From assembly GCF_000759675.1 (NCBI RefSeq), contig NZ_BAWM01000139.1, forward strand, positions 62,001 through 126,000: a stretch of 64,000 nt of DNA. Direction: 5' to 3'. The stretch comes from Neobacillus niacini (GTDB taxonomy: Bacteria; Bacillota; Bacilli; Bacillales; Cytobacillaceae). Position numbers and translations under genes: made by a program. The notes under the pieces are model-generated. The model saw nothing but the letters and a program-made list of their open reading frames with translations. It was not told where the DNA came from and did not search any database. Positions 32,540 to 39,781 of this stretch are shown here, one piece after another (position 1 is the stretch's first letter; every line of letters begins with the position of its first letter).

Positions 32540-33079
32540 TTGTTTGATAATGAAAACCTAGAGGAAAAGATTGATAATATCTATAATCGGCATTACTTGG
32601 AGGTGTATCGATTTCTAGTATGTTTTTCTGGAAATCAAAACGATGCTGAGGATTTAACCCAAGAAGTGTTTGTTCGTGTCCTTAACAATCTGTCAAATAT
32701 TCACAGTATAAACAACTTAAAAACATGGATATTTTCAATTGCGAAGCACGTTGCTATTGACCATTATCGCAAAAGAAGGTTTTCTTCCCTCTTCACAGAT
32801 GGATTTTTTAGACAAATAGTATCCACTGAAAAAGAACCAAATGTATTATTTGAACAAAATGAAATGAAAAGGATTGTTCACACTGCAATTTCAAAGTTAA
32901 AACCAAACTATAGGGCAGTTGTGATACTAAGAGGTATAAATGAATTTTCTATAAAAGAGACTTCTGAAATCCTTAAATGTAGTCAGTCAAAAGTCAAGGT
33001 TGATTATCATAGAGCCTTAAAAGAACTTAAAAAGAGATTAAACATTGATACAGAGGAGGTAATTGGAAATGCAAACTGA
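32540..33079 (+). CDS. ECF RNA polymerase sigma factor
   Basis: A 179-residue sigma-70 family factor with only regions 2 and 4. Region 2 shows YLEVYRFLVCFSGNQNDAEDLTQEVFVRVLNNL and the -10-contacting NNLKTWIFSIAKHVAIDHYRKRR. Region 4 shows LKPNYRAVVILRGINEFSIKETSEILKCSQSKVKVDYHRALKELKKRL. TTG 32540 is used, behind GAGGGGGGAACGAT. The last 11 bases overlap the anti-sigma gene. It likely directs its own promoter and probably an envelope-stress regulon of the host. Confidence 0.93.
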   Translation: MFDNENLEEKIDNIYNRHYLEVYRFLVCFSGNQNDAEDLTQEVFVRVLNNLSNIHSINNLKTWIFSIAKHVAIDHYRKRRFSSLFTDGFFRQIVSTEKEPNVLFEQNEMKRIVHTAISKLKPNYRAVVILRGINEFSIKETSEILKCSQSKVKVDYHRALKELKKRLNIDTEEVIGNAN

Positions 33080-33983
33080 TAAGGACTTGTTTGACGTAAT
33101 TAAAGAAGCATATCCACTCAACCCTAGAGAGGATTTTGTAACATCCACATCTAATAAACTTAAACAAAATGCTAGGAAATTAAATAGAAAAAATAGGATT
33201 AAACAACTCTCTTTCGCTTCAACCAGTATTGCAATATGTACCATAGCTATTTCATGGTTTTTCTTTTATGGTGGAATAGATGTAATTACCAATATTCTTT
33301 TTACCCCCGAAGATGGAAATTCCTCATCTACAGTTAACGAACAAGAACCATTAGTTTATATATATCAAACCCCCAATATAGTAACACTTACCTCAGAAAC
33401 TGATACAAATGATAAACAAGTGTCAGATGAAATTAAAAATATAACCCTAGTAGGAGAGAGATTAAGCCAAGCTTTAAAAGAAAGAAATGTTAACTCTATC
33501 CACGATGAAACCAATATAAGTGAAATCATAAAAGAAAAAAACTTGACTTTCAGCCAATGGTATAAAGCCTCAAGAGAGCCACTTAAAGTTGATTTGGAGA
33601 AAAATAAGAGTATTAAAATGGTTTTTGATATTAACAGAAATACAATAAAAAGAAACTTTACAACCATAAATATTAATGGAAAGGATTACGCAAAAGTTAC
33701 ATTTGTAGTATCTGGTTCAAGTATCAATTATAAGGAAAATATTAAGTTTGCTAAACTCCTACACAATAAAATTCAAAAAGAATACCCTCGCCTATCATTT
33801 GGTGTGGTAGTTAAAACACAAGCACCAAATCAAGAAAGTACCTTCAATCAAGACCTTTTCGACAATTCAGTAATGTTAGAGATTGGTGGAGTTGAAAACA
33901 CGTTGGAGGAGCAATATAGAACAGTCGATGTTCTTGCTGAGATTTTTAAAGACATCCTTAAAGATGAGAATAAACTAAACTAA
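33069..33983 (+). CDS. Anti-sigma factor with SpoIIP-like pseudo-amidase domain
   Basis: 304 residues: a cytosolic N-terminus of about 47 residues (sigma-binding, no zinc motif), one membrane segment (about 48-70), then an extracytoplasmic domain. From about residue 94 this domain follows the SpoIIP amidase pattern: VYIYQTPN, ITLVGERLSQALKERNVNSIHDET, FSQWYKASREPLKVDLEKNKSIKMVFDINRN, INGKDYAKVTFVV, YPRLSFGVVVKT, FNQDLFDNSVMLEIGGVENTLEEQYRT. SpoIIP enzymes have YHTH and D-x-HRD at the metal site; here these read YQTP (99-102) and DINRN (187-191), while the Glu of EIGG (E271) remains. The domain is therefore probably catalytically dead and may bind peptidoglycan as a sensor. ATG 33069 lies 10 bases after GGAGG and overlaps the sigma gene. 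Confidence 0.78.
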   Translation: MQTDKDLFDVIKEAYPLNPREDFVTSTSNKLKQNARKLNRKNRIKQLSFASTSIAICTIAISWFFFYGGIDVITNILFTPEDGNSSSTVNEQEPLVYIYQTPNIVTLTSETDTNDKQVSDEIKNITLVGERLSQALKERNVNSIHDETNISEIIKEKNLTFSQWYKASREPLKVDLEKNKSIKMVFDINRNTIKRNFTTININGKDYAKVTFVVSGSSINYKENIKFAKLLHNKIQKEYPRLSFGVVVKTQAPNQESTFNQDLFDNSVMLEIGGVENTLEEQYRTVDVLAEIFKDILKDENKLN

Positions 33984-33989
33984 TGGAAT

Positions 33990-34019
33990 GCGTTTCTGTA
34001 ATAAGCAGGAACGCTTTTT
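33990..34019 (+). repeat. Cargo hairpin repeat H, copy 2 (terminator)
   Basis: GCGTTTCTG-TAATAAG-CAGGAACGC then TTTTTC, right after the anti-sigma gene. Confidence 0.85.
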
Positions 34020-34325
34020 CTTGTTGTGATTACGGATATTAGCGGAAGGTAATGTTCCAGTATACAACTGCCCACATACGCACAGAATGGCTTGTGTTGG
34101 CGGTTTAAGAAGTATCTACTTTTACCCTCTAACATGGGATTCATTGATGTTTAGGATTGAATCTGATGGCATTATTAGCCTCCTGTGGAGTTCCTTTGCT
34201 GTGTGAACAGGGGAAAAGAGAGCGATAACATCAAAACTTCAACTATCTGTATCAATAAAAAAGTTGAAGGGAAAATGAAAAGGGTATCGAAATAGAATTT
34301 AATGATAACTAACATAAAGGGGAAC
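34020..34325. other. Repeat-rich cargo spacer
   Basis: No gene. Contains TTAGCGGAAG (also after hairpin copy 5), ATGTTTAGGATTGAATC (compare ATGCTTAGAATTGAATC near 38768), and GGGAAAAGAGAGCGATAAC (compare 28690). The spacer is built of text shared with other cargo spacers. Confidence 0.55.
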
Positions 34326-34778
34326 ATGGAGATGAAAAATAAAAGGCGATTAAAAAAAATAAAAGGTAAAGTAGTACACGGTTCGACACCAGAAGAACGA
34401 TTTAAGGAAATACATGGGATGACAATAGAGGAATGGCACGAGCAACAGTTCAAAGCTAAAACTGGAATGACACCTGATGAATGGTATATTAATGAGGCGA
34501 AATCTACAACACCTATTGATTTTATTAAAGAACGCTACGATACTGTTACCGAGGATGATGTGAAGCTTGTTAAAGATATGCAAATGCTAGGATTAACTAA
34601 TGAGGTGATAAATGTATTGCTGGATTATGTTGCAATTATTAGTAGAATCGGAGTGGTTCACCCGTTGGTTAGGGAAATGGGGAAAAATTGGGTCGAAAAA
34701 GATATATTAACTATTGAAAAGGCTATTGCCTATGTTAGGGAAGAACAAAAGAAGTACAAATTGTCAGAAGAGAAATAA
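34326..34778 (+). CDS. DnaD/DnaB-like domain protein
   Basis: About 150 residues. The N-terminus is very basic (MEMKNKRRLKKIKGKVVHG), followed by two similar short motifs, GMTIEEWHEQQFKAKTGMTPDEWYINEA. The C-terminal about 75 residues (LVKDMQMLGLTNEVINVLLDYVAIISRIG ... LVREMGKNWVEKDILTIEKAIAYVREE) follow the DnaD-like helical module of Gram-positive primosome proteins (V-IN-VLLDYV, then WxxKxIxTxExAixYv). It could recruit replication proteins or simply be a derived DNA-binding protein. ATG 34326 or 34332 are both possible behind AAAGGGG. Confidence 0.6.
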   Translation: MEMKNKRRLKKIKGKVVHGSTPEERFKEIHGMTIEEWHEQQFKAKTGMTPDEWYINEAKSTTPIDFIKERYDTVTEDDVKLVKDMQMLGLTNEVINVLLDYVAIISRIGVVHPLVREMGKNWVEKDILTIEKAIAYVREEQKKYKLSEEK

Positions 34779-34827
34779 ATATAAATACGCTCAATACTGT
34801 CACAATTCCTTCTTCAAGTAACAGAGT

Positions 34828-34858
34828 GCGTTTCTGTAATGAGCAGGAACGCCTTTTT
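34828..34858 (+). repeat. Cargo hairpin repeat H, copy 3 (terminator)
   Basis: GCGTTTCTG-TAATGAG-CAGGAACGC then CTTTTTGTGTTGT, about 50 bases after the DnaD-like gene. Confidence 0.85.
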
Positions 34859-35062
34859 GTGTTGTGCAACGAATGAGGGGGTAGCTGAAGCCTAGTGTGT
34901 CCATTTAATGAATTGCTTTATTCATAAGCACACACGCTTTCAGACGCTCAAAATGGCTCTTGATGGTATGTTAATGGGAATTTCCTTCACATTACTCTTT
35001 ATTTTTTTAATCTGAAGGCAATATGCTTCGTTCACCCATAAACTAATCGTGGGGTGATAAAT

Positions 35063-35896
35063 GTGTTTGTACGGAATCAAAAGGACAATGCTGCTTATCA
35101 TAAAAAATATTTTCGTCCATCTTGCTTGAAAGCTTTAAATTTAAGATTTGACAGTTGGGAGTTCTATTCACTTTTTTCTGAAAAAACTCATGACCAAATC
35201 AAATTACCTTCTGAATTGACTAGAACCCCCGAAGATACTCTTCTTAACTATTTTAGCGTCCTACGTGAAGCTGAAAATTTGGGAGGGAGAAGTTGCGGTA
35301 CGGTTGGTCAGGCACGTACTCCATTTCCAATTGCTTATAATTTTCTGTCTAAAGAGTATCAAAATAAATTAAGCTATGATGAATATTTTAATTCGTTTGC
35401 TGGGATTGGACATACGAGTTTGATAAAGCTTTGTAGAGTGCCAGATATAAAACATGGAATAAGGTTTTTTTATGAAATCGAAACAATTGAGGGATTTGAG
35501 GGCAAAAGGGCAGAGTATTTTGGGTATTATTACGGATTTATCCAGCTTGTTAATGAAAAAGAAGGGTATAGAATTTCTGACTTGAGCAAGATTGAAGAAG
35601 ACTTTCTATGTGCGCCTTATCATGGATGGAGTCATGATGCGGAAGCGGTTGTAGAGGTGAAGTATGGTAGTTGGTGCAAGTTAGTTCAGAAAATATACCC
35701 GACAGTGAAAAATGGTTATGTAAAAAATATATATTTTCGGGGCAATGATGGAGCGGATTATTGCTTGATTTTTTTTACATTAACGAATGGAACTGACGTA
35801 GAAATTGCTCAATTTCGAAAAGTAGGGAATGGAAAGTGGAAACTGATAAAAATGAAACCAGAAGAAGAATGTTTAACGGAAAAAAGGCGGAAATAA
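35063..35896 (+). CDS. Hypothetical 277-residue protein
   Basis: No function recognised. The body starts near TRTPEDTLLNYFSVLREAENLGGRSCGTVGQARTPFPIAYNFLS and runs through repeated aromatic-rich strands (YYGFIQLVNEKEGYRISDL, YVKNIYFRGNDGADYCLIFFTLTNG). This resembles extracellular NTF2-like or DUF-type proteins of bacilli that usually carry a signal peptide. Here GTG 35063 (six bases after GGGGTG) gives a polar N-terminus. An overlapping ATG at 35061 in another frame encodes a short Ile/Leu-rich stretch before a stop, so a signal sequence may have been lost by frameshift. Followed by a repeat-B-containing spacer. Confidence 0.6.
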   Translation: MFVRNQKDNAAYHKKYFRPSCLKALNLRFDSWEFYSLFSEKTHDQIKLPSELTRTPEDTLLNYFSVLREAENLGGRSCGTVGQARTPFPIAYNFLSKEYQNKLSYDEYFNSFAGIGHTSLIKLCRVPDIKHGIRFFYEIETIEGFEGKRAEYFGYYYGFIQLVNEKEGYRISDLSKIEEDFLCAPYHGWSHDAEAVVEVKYGSWCKLVQKIYPTVKNGYVKNIYFRGNDGADYCLIFFTLTNGTDVEIAQFRKVGNGKWKLIKMKPEEECLTEKRRK

Positions 35897-36076
35897 GCCT
35901 ATTGAAAATGGTACGCCGATTCCTAAAGATTATGGTTAGTTGTTGCCATTGATTGTTATGATATGGAGTTAAAGAAATATTAGATAGAATTATTGTAGTC
36001 TCTGTTGCGGCTCATTTTCTTATTAAGTTAACGTTACATGAAACAAGGTATTAAGTTTACTTTATGGAATGACTTT

Positions 36077-36170
36077 TTTTGTATTGAGGCGGGTGATTGA
36101 ATGCAGCTTGTGATTCAAGTCAAGGTTTCGATGAATAAAACCAGTCTTTTATATTGACTTTAAACGGCGA
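36077..36170 (+). repeat. Intergenic repeat B, copy 3
   Basis: T run, then GGCGGGTGATTGAATGCA and AATAAAACCAGTCTTTTAT, related to 26026-26150. The 375-base gap around it (35897-36259) has no gene. Confidence 0.55.
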
Positions 36171-36270
36171 GGGCAGCTTACAATCGACATTATTGCAGTC
36201 CTAAGTGGAATACGTGATTAACTGTATCGGATATCTAGATTGTAAAGAAATGAAAATATAAAGCACTAAA

Positions 36271-36384
36271 TTGGCAACGTCCTACTCTCGCAGTGGCGCC
36301 AGCCACAACTACCATCGGCGCTGAGAAACTTAACTTCCGTGTTCGGTATGGGAACGGGTGTGACCTTCTCGCTATCATTACCAA
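36271..36384 (-). rRNA. rrf: 5S rRNA, orphan copy inside the mobile element
   Basis: A complete 114-base 5S rRNA on the minus strand. The universal segment GGTCACACCCGTTCCCATACC, then GAACACGGAAGTTAAG, CAGCGCCGATGGTAGT and GAGAGTAGGACG are all present. Helix I pairs TTGGTAATG with CGTTGCCAA; helix II pairs GAGAAG with TTTCTC; the helix IV/V region has GTGGC/GCCAC. So positions that differ from the usual Bacillus 5S are compensated. Perfect 9-base arms AAAGCACTA/TAGTGCTTT (36260-36268 and 36387-36395 on the plus strand) extend helix I, like the precursor stem cut by RNase M5. No 16S or 23S gene is near. Confidence 0.9.
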
Positions 36385-36467
36385 CCTAGTGCTTTATGTC
36401 CTACACGCCAGAGTATAACTTTGGAGAGTCTAATCCTCTAGCTTTTATTGGGCAAGGGGGTATCATC

Positions 36468-36569
36468 TTATCTCGAAGGATAAGAACGATAATGTTGACA
36501 AACAAATTCAATCTGTCCGAAACGGATTCTTGTATATGCTCTTACAAAAACTGGCTTGTTATTAAACAT
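36468..36569 (-). CDS. Small basic protein (33 residues) upstream of the 5S gene
   Basis: GAGGAGGTGG, six bases before ATG on the minus strand, leads a 33-codon frame (MFNNKPVFVRAYTRIRFGQI then EFVCQHYRSYPSR). It is rich in Arg and Tyr, has a single Cys, and lacks a membrane segment. The strong ribosome binding site supports translation. It is transcribed towards the 5S gene about 80 bases downstream and may share a transcript. No family recognised. Confidence 0.55.
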   Translation of the reverse strand: MFNNKPVFVRAYTRIRFGQIEFVCQHYRSYPSR

Positions 36570-36789
36570 AGCCAACCACCTCCTCGTCAATAAAGACGGT
36601 AGGACATGTAAATAGTAGCATAAACCACAATAATTTCCAAGTATCATATTGTAATTGTTTATTAAATTAATATTTTTCTAAATACCACCCTATATAAGTG
36701 GCGAGGAAGTCTGTAAACCCTTGCTCGGGCGAGTGGCGCTTACATATCTCTCCTATAATATTTAGTATCTCTTCTTACAGTTCCACCAC

Positions 36790-36849
36790 GTAACTTCTAG
36801 AAGATACTCTGTTCCACCTTTTCGGAATGAAGTATCTTCTAGAAGTTAC
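36790..36849. repeat. Perfect 19-bp inverted repeat with nested palindrome
   Basis: GTAACTTCTAGAAGATACT (36790-36808) and AGTATCTTCTAGAAGTTAC (36831-36849) are exact reverse complements separated by 22 bases. Each arm contains the palindrome CTTCTAGAAG, and each is followed by CTCTGTTCC, so the unit is at once an inverted and a direct repeat. No frame covers it. The gap 36570-37015 holds nothing else. Confidence 0.8.
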
Positions 36850-37015
36850 TCTGTTCCTATATGATTGTTATTGTCCAGAGATTAAACCCGAGTTTGAAGT
36901 CTTCTTCATTAATAACCCCTAGAAACTGAGTATTTAACAAGAAGATAAGCTGCGGATTGTGGCTCACCTTCTTGTGGTAAATAAGATTTGACTGTCTAAT
37001 AACCTATCGCTCGCT

Positions 37016-37507
37016 TTATTTTTTAATGAAATATAAGGTTTGTTTATAATCTCTTCCTTTAATATCCTCTTTCCAAGTTATTACAACTTCAATCTCATTA
37101 GCATTTACCGAAACAGGAAAATTGTTTTGTAAAAATTCATGACCATGTTCATATTTACTTACGTCTTTTACATCTCTTAGTTCCTTCGGGACTTCCATTT
37201 TAAATAGACCATGCTTAGTTACTGAATTTGGTTCATTACGAAAGCCTTCAATCTTTACGTTATAAACCCTTTTTCCGATATTTGTAACATTTAAGCTATA
37301 CATATCGTATACGCCTTTTTGGGGTTTTGCCATTTTAGATTCATATTTTTCAACGTCTCCAAGTACAACCTTCCATTGACCTGTTTCCTTAGTTATTGGA
37401 ACTCTAAATAGTTGAGTTGAGTCTTTATGGGTTTGAGCAAGTACAGCCATTGACCCCATACCAACCAATACTAAAACAAGAGAAAAAGCTAAAATCTTTC
37501 TAATCAT
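37016..37507 (-). CDS. Secreted 163-residue protein of unknown function
   Basis: ATG 37507 stands seven bases after GGAGG. The N-terminus is a signal peptide (MIRKILAFSLVLVLVGMGSM) with a likely cut after VLA before QTHKD. The mature about 138 residues are beta-rich with a Tyr/Asn/Val pattern (GVYDMYSLNVTNIGKRVYNVKIEGF, NEIEVVITWKEDI) reminiscent of an immunoglobulin-like extracellular domain. No family assigned. Divergently transcribed from the next secreted protein gene, with 146 bases between, so the two may share control. Confidence 0.7.
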   Translation of the reverse strand: MIRKILAFSLVLVLVGMGSMAVLAQTHKDSTQLFRVPITKETGQWKVVLGDVEKYESKMAKPQKGVYDMYSLNVTNIGKRVYNVKIEGFRNEPNSVTKHGLFKMEVPKELRDVKDVSKYEHGHEFLQNNFPVSVNANEIEVVITWKEDIKGRDYKQTLYFIKK

Positions 37508-37653
37508 TTTCATTCCTCCAAAATGTATATGTCCTGTCATAGTATCCCCAAAAAGATTGAAATAATTTTTGCACACCGCTCTGAAAATTTTAGTGTGTTT
37601 TAAGGTGACCTCGGTGATACTATTATCAGAAACTACATTTGAATTGAGGAAGT

Positions 37654-38139
37654 ATGTTGGCATATCAAATTCGTCTTTTCATTATCTTGACTCTGTTAAT
37701 TAGTAACCCAATGATAATTTTGGCTAAAGAAATTAAGTATAATCACAACTGCAAAACAATTTCAGAAATAAAGAAAGAAGTTGACTTTACCGTTTTAACT
37801 CCAAAAAAGATTCCTGACGACTGGACATTAGATACCAAAACATCCCCTTGGGTAATGCTACATTATATGGACAGTAAGGATACAAAGCTGATGGTTGCTA
37901 TTCATCAGAGAATGGGATTCCCATTATCCAATGATGATTTTCCTTCTGCTCAGCAAGTTGATATTAATGGAAAGAAGGGTTATTTTCAGAAATGGATAGA
38001 TAGTGGAAAAGTGGATAAGAAGGGGGACACCATTACTGGTGGTTTACTTCGTTGGATACAAGATGGAACGTATATAGAAATGGATAGTTCGAGATTATCT
38101 GAAGAAAAAATGTTAGAAATTGCTAGGTCAATGAAATAG
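37654..38139 (+). CDS. Secreted DUF4367-like protein
   Basis: 161 residues with a signal peptide (YQIRLFIILTLLISNPMIILA, probable cut after ILA). The mature part follows the DUF4367 pattern found in anti-sigma-related and lipoprotein sensors of bacilli: FTVLTPKKIPDDWTLDTKT, LMVAIHQRMG, VDINGKKGYF, then GGLLRWIQDGTYIEMDSSRLSEEKMLEIARSM. Binding site TGAGGAAG precedes the ATG. Followed by hairpin repeat copy 4. It may be an envelope accessory of the sigma system encoded at 32.5 kb; that link is speculative. Confidence 0.7.
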   Translation: MLAYQIRLFIILTLLISNPMIILAKEIKYNHNCKTISEIKKEVDFTVLTPKKIPDDWTLDTKTSPWVMLHYMDSKDTKLMVAIHQRMGFPLSNDDFPSAQQVDINGKKGYFQKWIDSGKVDKKGDTITGGLLRWIQDGTYIEMDSSRLSEEKMLEIARSMK

Positions 38140-38158
38140 TTATACTCAACTATCTAGT

Positions 38159-38189
38159 GCGTTTCTGTAAAAAGCAGGGACGCTTTTTG
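38159..38189 (+). repeat. Cargo hairpin repeat H, copy 4 (terminator)
   Basis: GCGTTTCTG-TAAAAAG-CAGGGACGC then TTTTTGTATTGT, 20 bases after the DUF4367-like gene. Confidence 0.85.
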
Positions 38190-38264
38190 TATTGTACTTA
38201 TTGGTTAGTTAAAATAATAGTGTGAAAATAATGAAACATTTTTTCAATAAAGGAGTGTGTCCTT

Positions 38265-38609
38265 ATGCGTTGTTTTTGTGAGAATATAGAAACTTTTGAT
38301 TTAAAGGTTGAAGGTGATGTCGATACAGACCCGATTTGGTGTAACCAATGTGGTTGTAACTTTGATATTGAAGAAGTTCCCATTTCAGATGATTTAAAGG
38401 AAGAACTTATGAGATGGGGAATGATGTACGGTAAGTGGATTGATTGGAGTAAAGATTCGTTACGTCCCAACGGAATTGAAATGGAAAATGACCATAATAA
38501 ACTAGGTCAAAAGCTTACAGAAAAAGTTAAGAAAGAACTTGATACTAAATATAAAGTGAGATTTTCTCCTTCTACATCAGCTAGAATGTATGCTGGTTTA
38601 GAGTTTTGA
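38265..38609 (+). CDS. Hypothetical 114-residue Cys-rich protein
   Basis: ATG follows AAAGGAGTGTGTCCTT. The N-terminal 31 residues carry C3-x-C5 and C26-x2-C29-x-C31 (WCNQCGCN), probably one zinc site. The rest is helical with WGMMYGKWIDWSKDSLRPNGIEMENDHN and a Lys-rich helix. Bacilli carry similar small uncharacterised proteins, but I cannot name a function. No signal peptide, so cytosolic. Followed 17 bases later by hairpin repeat copy 5. Confidence 0.65.
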   Translation: MRCFCENIETFDLKVEGDVDTDPIWCNQCGCNFDIEEVPISDDLKEELMRWGMMYGKWIDWSKDSLRPNGIEMENDHNKLGQKLTEKVKKELDTKYKVRFSPSTSARMYAGLEF

Positions 38610-38625
38610 TTTTCATCTAACAAAT

Positions 38626-38656
38626 GCGTTTCTGTATCAAGAAGGGACGCTTTTTT
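38626..38656 (+). repeat. Cargo hairpin repeat H, copy 5 (terminator)
   Basis: GCGTTTCTG-TATCAAGA-AGGGACGC then TTTTTTGTGTTGT and CTAACGAATAGGTTAGCGG, the last related to text after copy 3 (AACGAATGAGGGGGTAGC). Confidence 0.82.
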
Positions 38657-39048
38657 GTGTTGTACCTAACGAATAGGTTAGCGGAAGCACTCATAATGGC
38701 TCTTGGTGTCGATTTGAGAGTCTTCCCTTCTTATTCCCATCTCTTTCCCACCCTTTAATCACAGACATGCTTAGAATTGAATCGGAGGACAACAAGAAAG
38801 CCTTCTGTAGAACTGATTGTTGGTTGTGTAGGCATGTTAAAGAAACCACACTAATTCACAAACTGGCAATCAGTAAAATTCCGATACGACTCAAATAATT
38901 AATATAATTGAGTTTGGTAAAGCTGAAAAACGACTAGGAAAACATTGATGATGTTCGATTGCCATAACCGAAAAAGGTATATAACCTATTTGATTGATAC
39001 CAAGAAAAGATAACGCTGCTTTTATCATGTTGTTTTCGATAGGCTACA
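38657..39048. other. Gene-free stretch before the resolvase
   Basis: No credible frame. Starts with spacer text shared with copies 2 and 3 (TTAGCGGAAG, AATGGCTCTTG). The remainder shows no strong structure. Confidence 0.4.
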
Positions 39049-39180
39049 TGTAAATTTAGAGCGTGCTTTTCATTTACAATCTGCTAAAGGTTGAATACTG
39101 TAAATATAGACTTGGTATTCATATTTATTTACAAATTGTAAACAGAGTACTTGACCCTAAATTTACATCGTGCTATATTT
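39049..39180 (+). promoter_or_regulatory. res-like recombination site of the resolvase
   Basis: Three inverted subsites built on TGTAAAT: site I TGTAAAT (39049) ... ATTTACA (to 39078), 30 bp; site II TGTAAATA (39099) ... ATTTACA (to 39133); site III around AATTTACATCGTGCTATATTTA (39159-39180), with TTTACAAATTGTAAA (39128-39142) between. The string AAATTTA-GAGCGTGC recurs as AAATTTACATCGTGC. It lies just upstream of the resolvase gene, as usual. Confidence 0.7.
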
Positions 39181-39220
39181 AAAAGGTTAATCATATTAAT
39201 TAAGATAAAGGATGATATAG

Positions 39221-39781
39221 ATGAACATAGCGTACATACGTGTGAGTACAATTGAACAGAACGAAGCAAGACAAGTAGAAGCAATGAAGCAGTACAGCAT
39301 AGACGAGACTTACATCGAGAAGGTAAGTGCCAAGGATACAGACAGACCTCAGTTACAAGCAATGATAAAGTTCGCTCGAAAAGGAGATACAATCTATGTA
39401 CATGATTTCAGTAGATTATCTCGAAGCACCAAAGACTTATTGGAACTAGTTGAACAATTACAAGCTAAGGAAGTTAACCTAGTGTCATTGAAGGAAGGCT
39501 TCGATATCTCTACACCAAATGGAAAGCTAATGTTGACTATGTTAGGAGCAATCAATGAATTCGAACGTGCTAATATGCTTGAGAGACAGCGTGAAGGAAT
39601 TGCCATTGCTAAAGCAGAAGGTAAATACAAAGGAAGAAAAGAAGTTGCTGTAGTAGACTTCGAAAAGCATTACCAACGTTATATGAATAGAGAAGTATCG
39701 AAGTCTCAGTTAGCAAAGGAATTAGAGGTATCGAGACCAACCCTAGACAAGTTAATCAAAGAGCATCAACAAGTATGTTAA
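39221..39781 (+). CDS. Small serine recombinase (resolvase/invertase family)
   Basis: A 186-residue resolvase. The catalytic Ser is S9 in MNIAYIRVSTIEQN. RPQLQAMIKFARKGDTIYVHDFSRLSRSTKDLLELV carries the active-site Arg residues and the dimer-interface motif. The long E helix has LMLTMLGAINEFERANMLERQREGIAIAKAEGKYKGR, followed by a C-terminal HTH (SKSQLAKELEVSRPTLDKLIKE). Its likely target is the res-like site directly upstream. It probably resolves dimers or cointegrates of the circular element form, or stabilises a former plasmid part. No transposase accompanies it. Confidence 0.92.
   Translation: MNIAYIRVSTIEQNEARQVEAMKQYSIDETYIEKVSAKDTDRPQLQAMIKFARKGDTIYVHDFSRLSRSTKDLLELVEQLQAKEVNLVSLKEGFDISTPNGKLMLTMLGAINEFERANMLERQREGIAIAKAEGKYKGRKEVAVVDFEKHYQRYMNREVSKSQLAKELEVSRPTLDKLIKEHQQVC

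Noticed and set aside
36271..36384. End of a complete rRNA operon
   Set aside because: No 23S or 16S sequence is recognisable on either side; only a small protein frame lies upstream.
36396..36593. Plus-strand 65-residue frame
   Set aside because: It overlaps the 5S flank and the opposite-strand small gene, which has a far better ribosome binding site.
28657..38656. CRISPR array or true integron attC array
   Set aside because: The repeats are thousands of bases apart and follow genes, so not CRISPR; no tyrosine integron integrase and no paired RYYYAAC/GTTRRRY core sites are seen.
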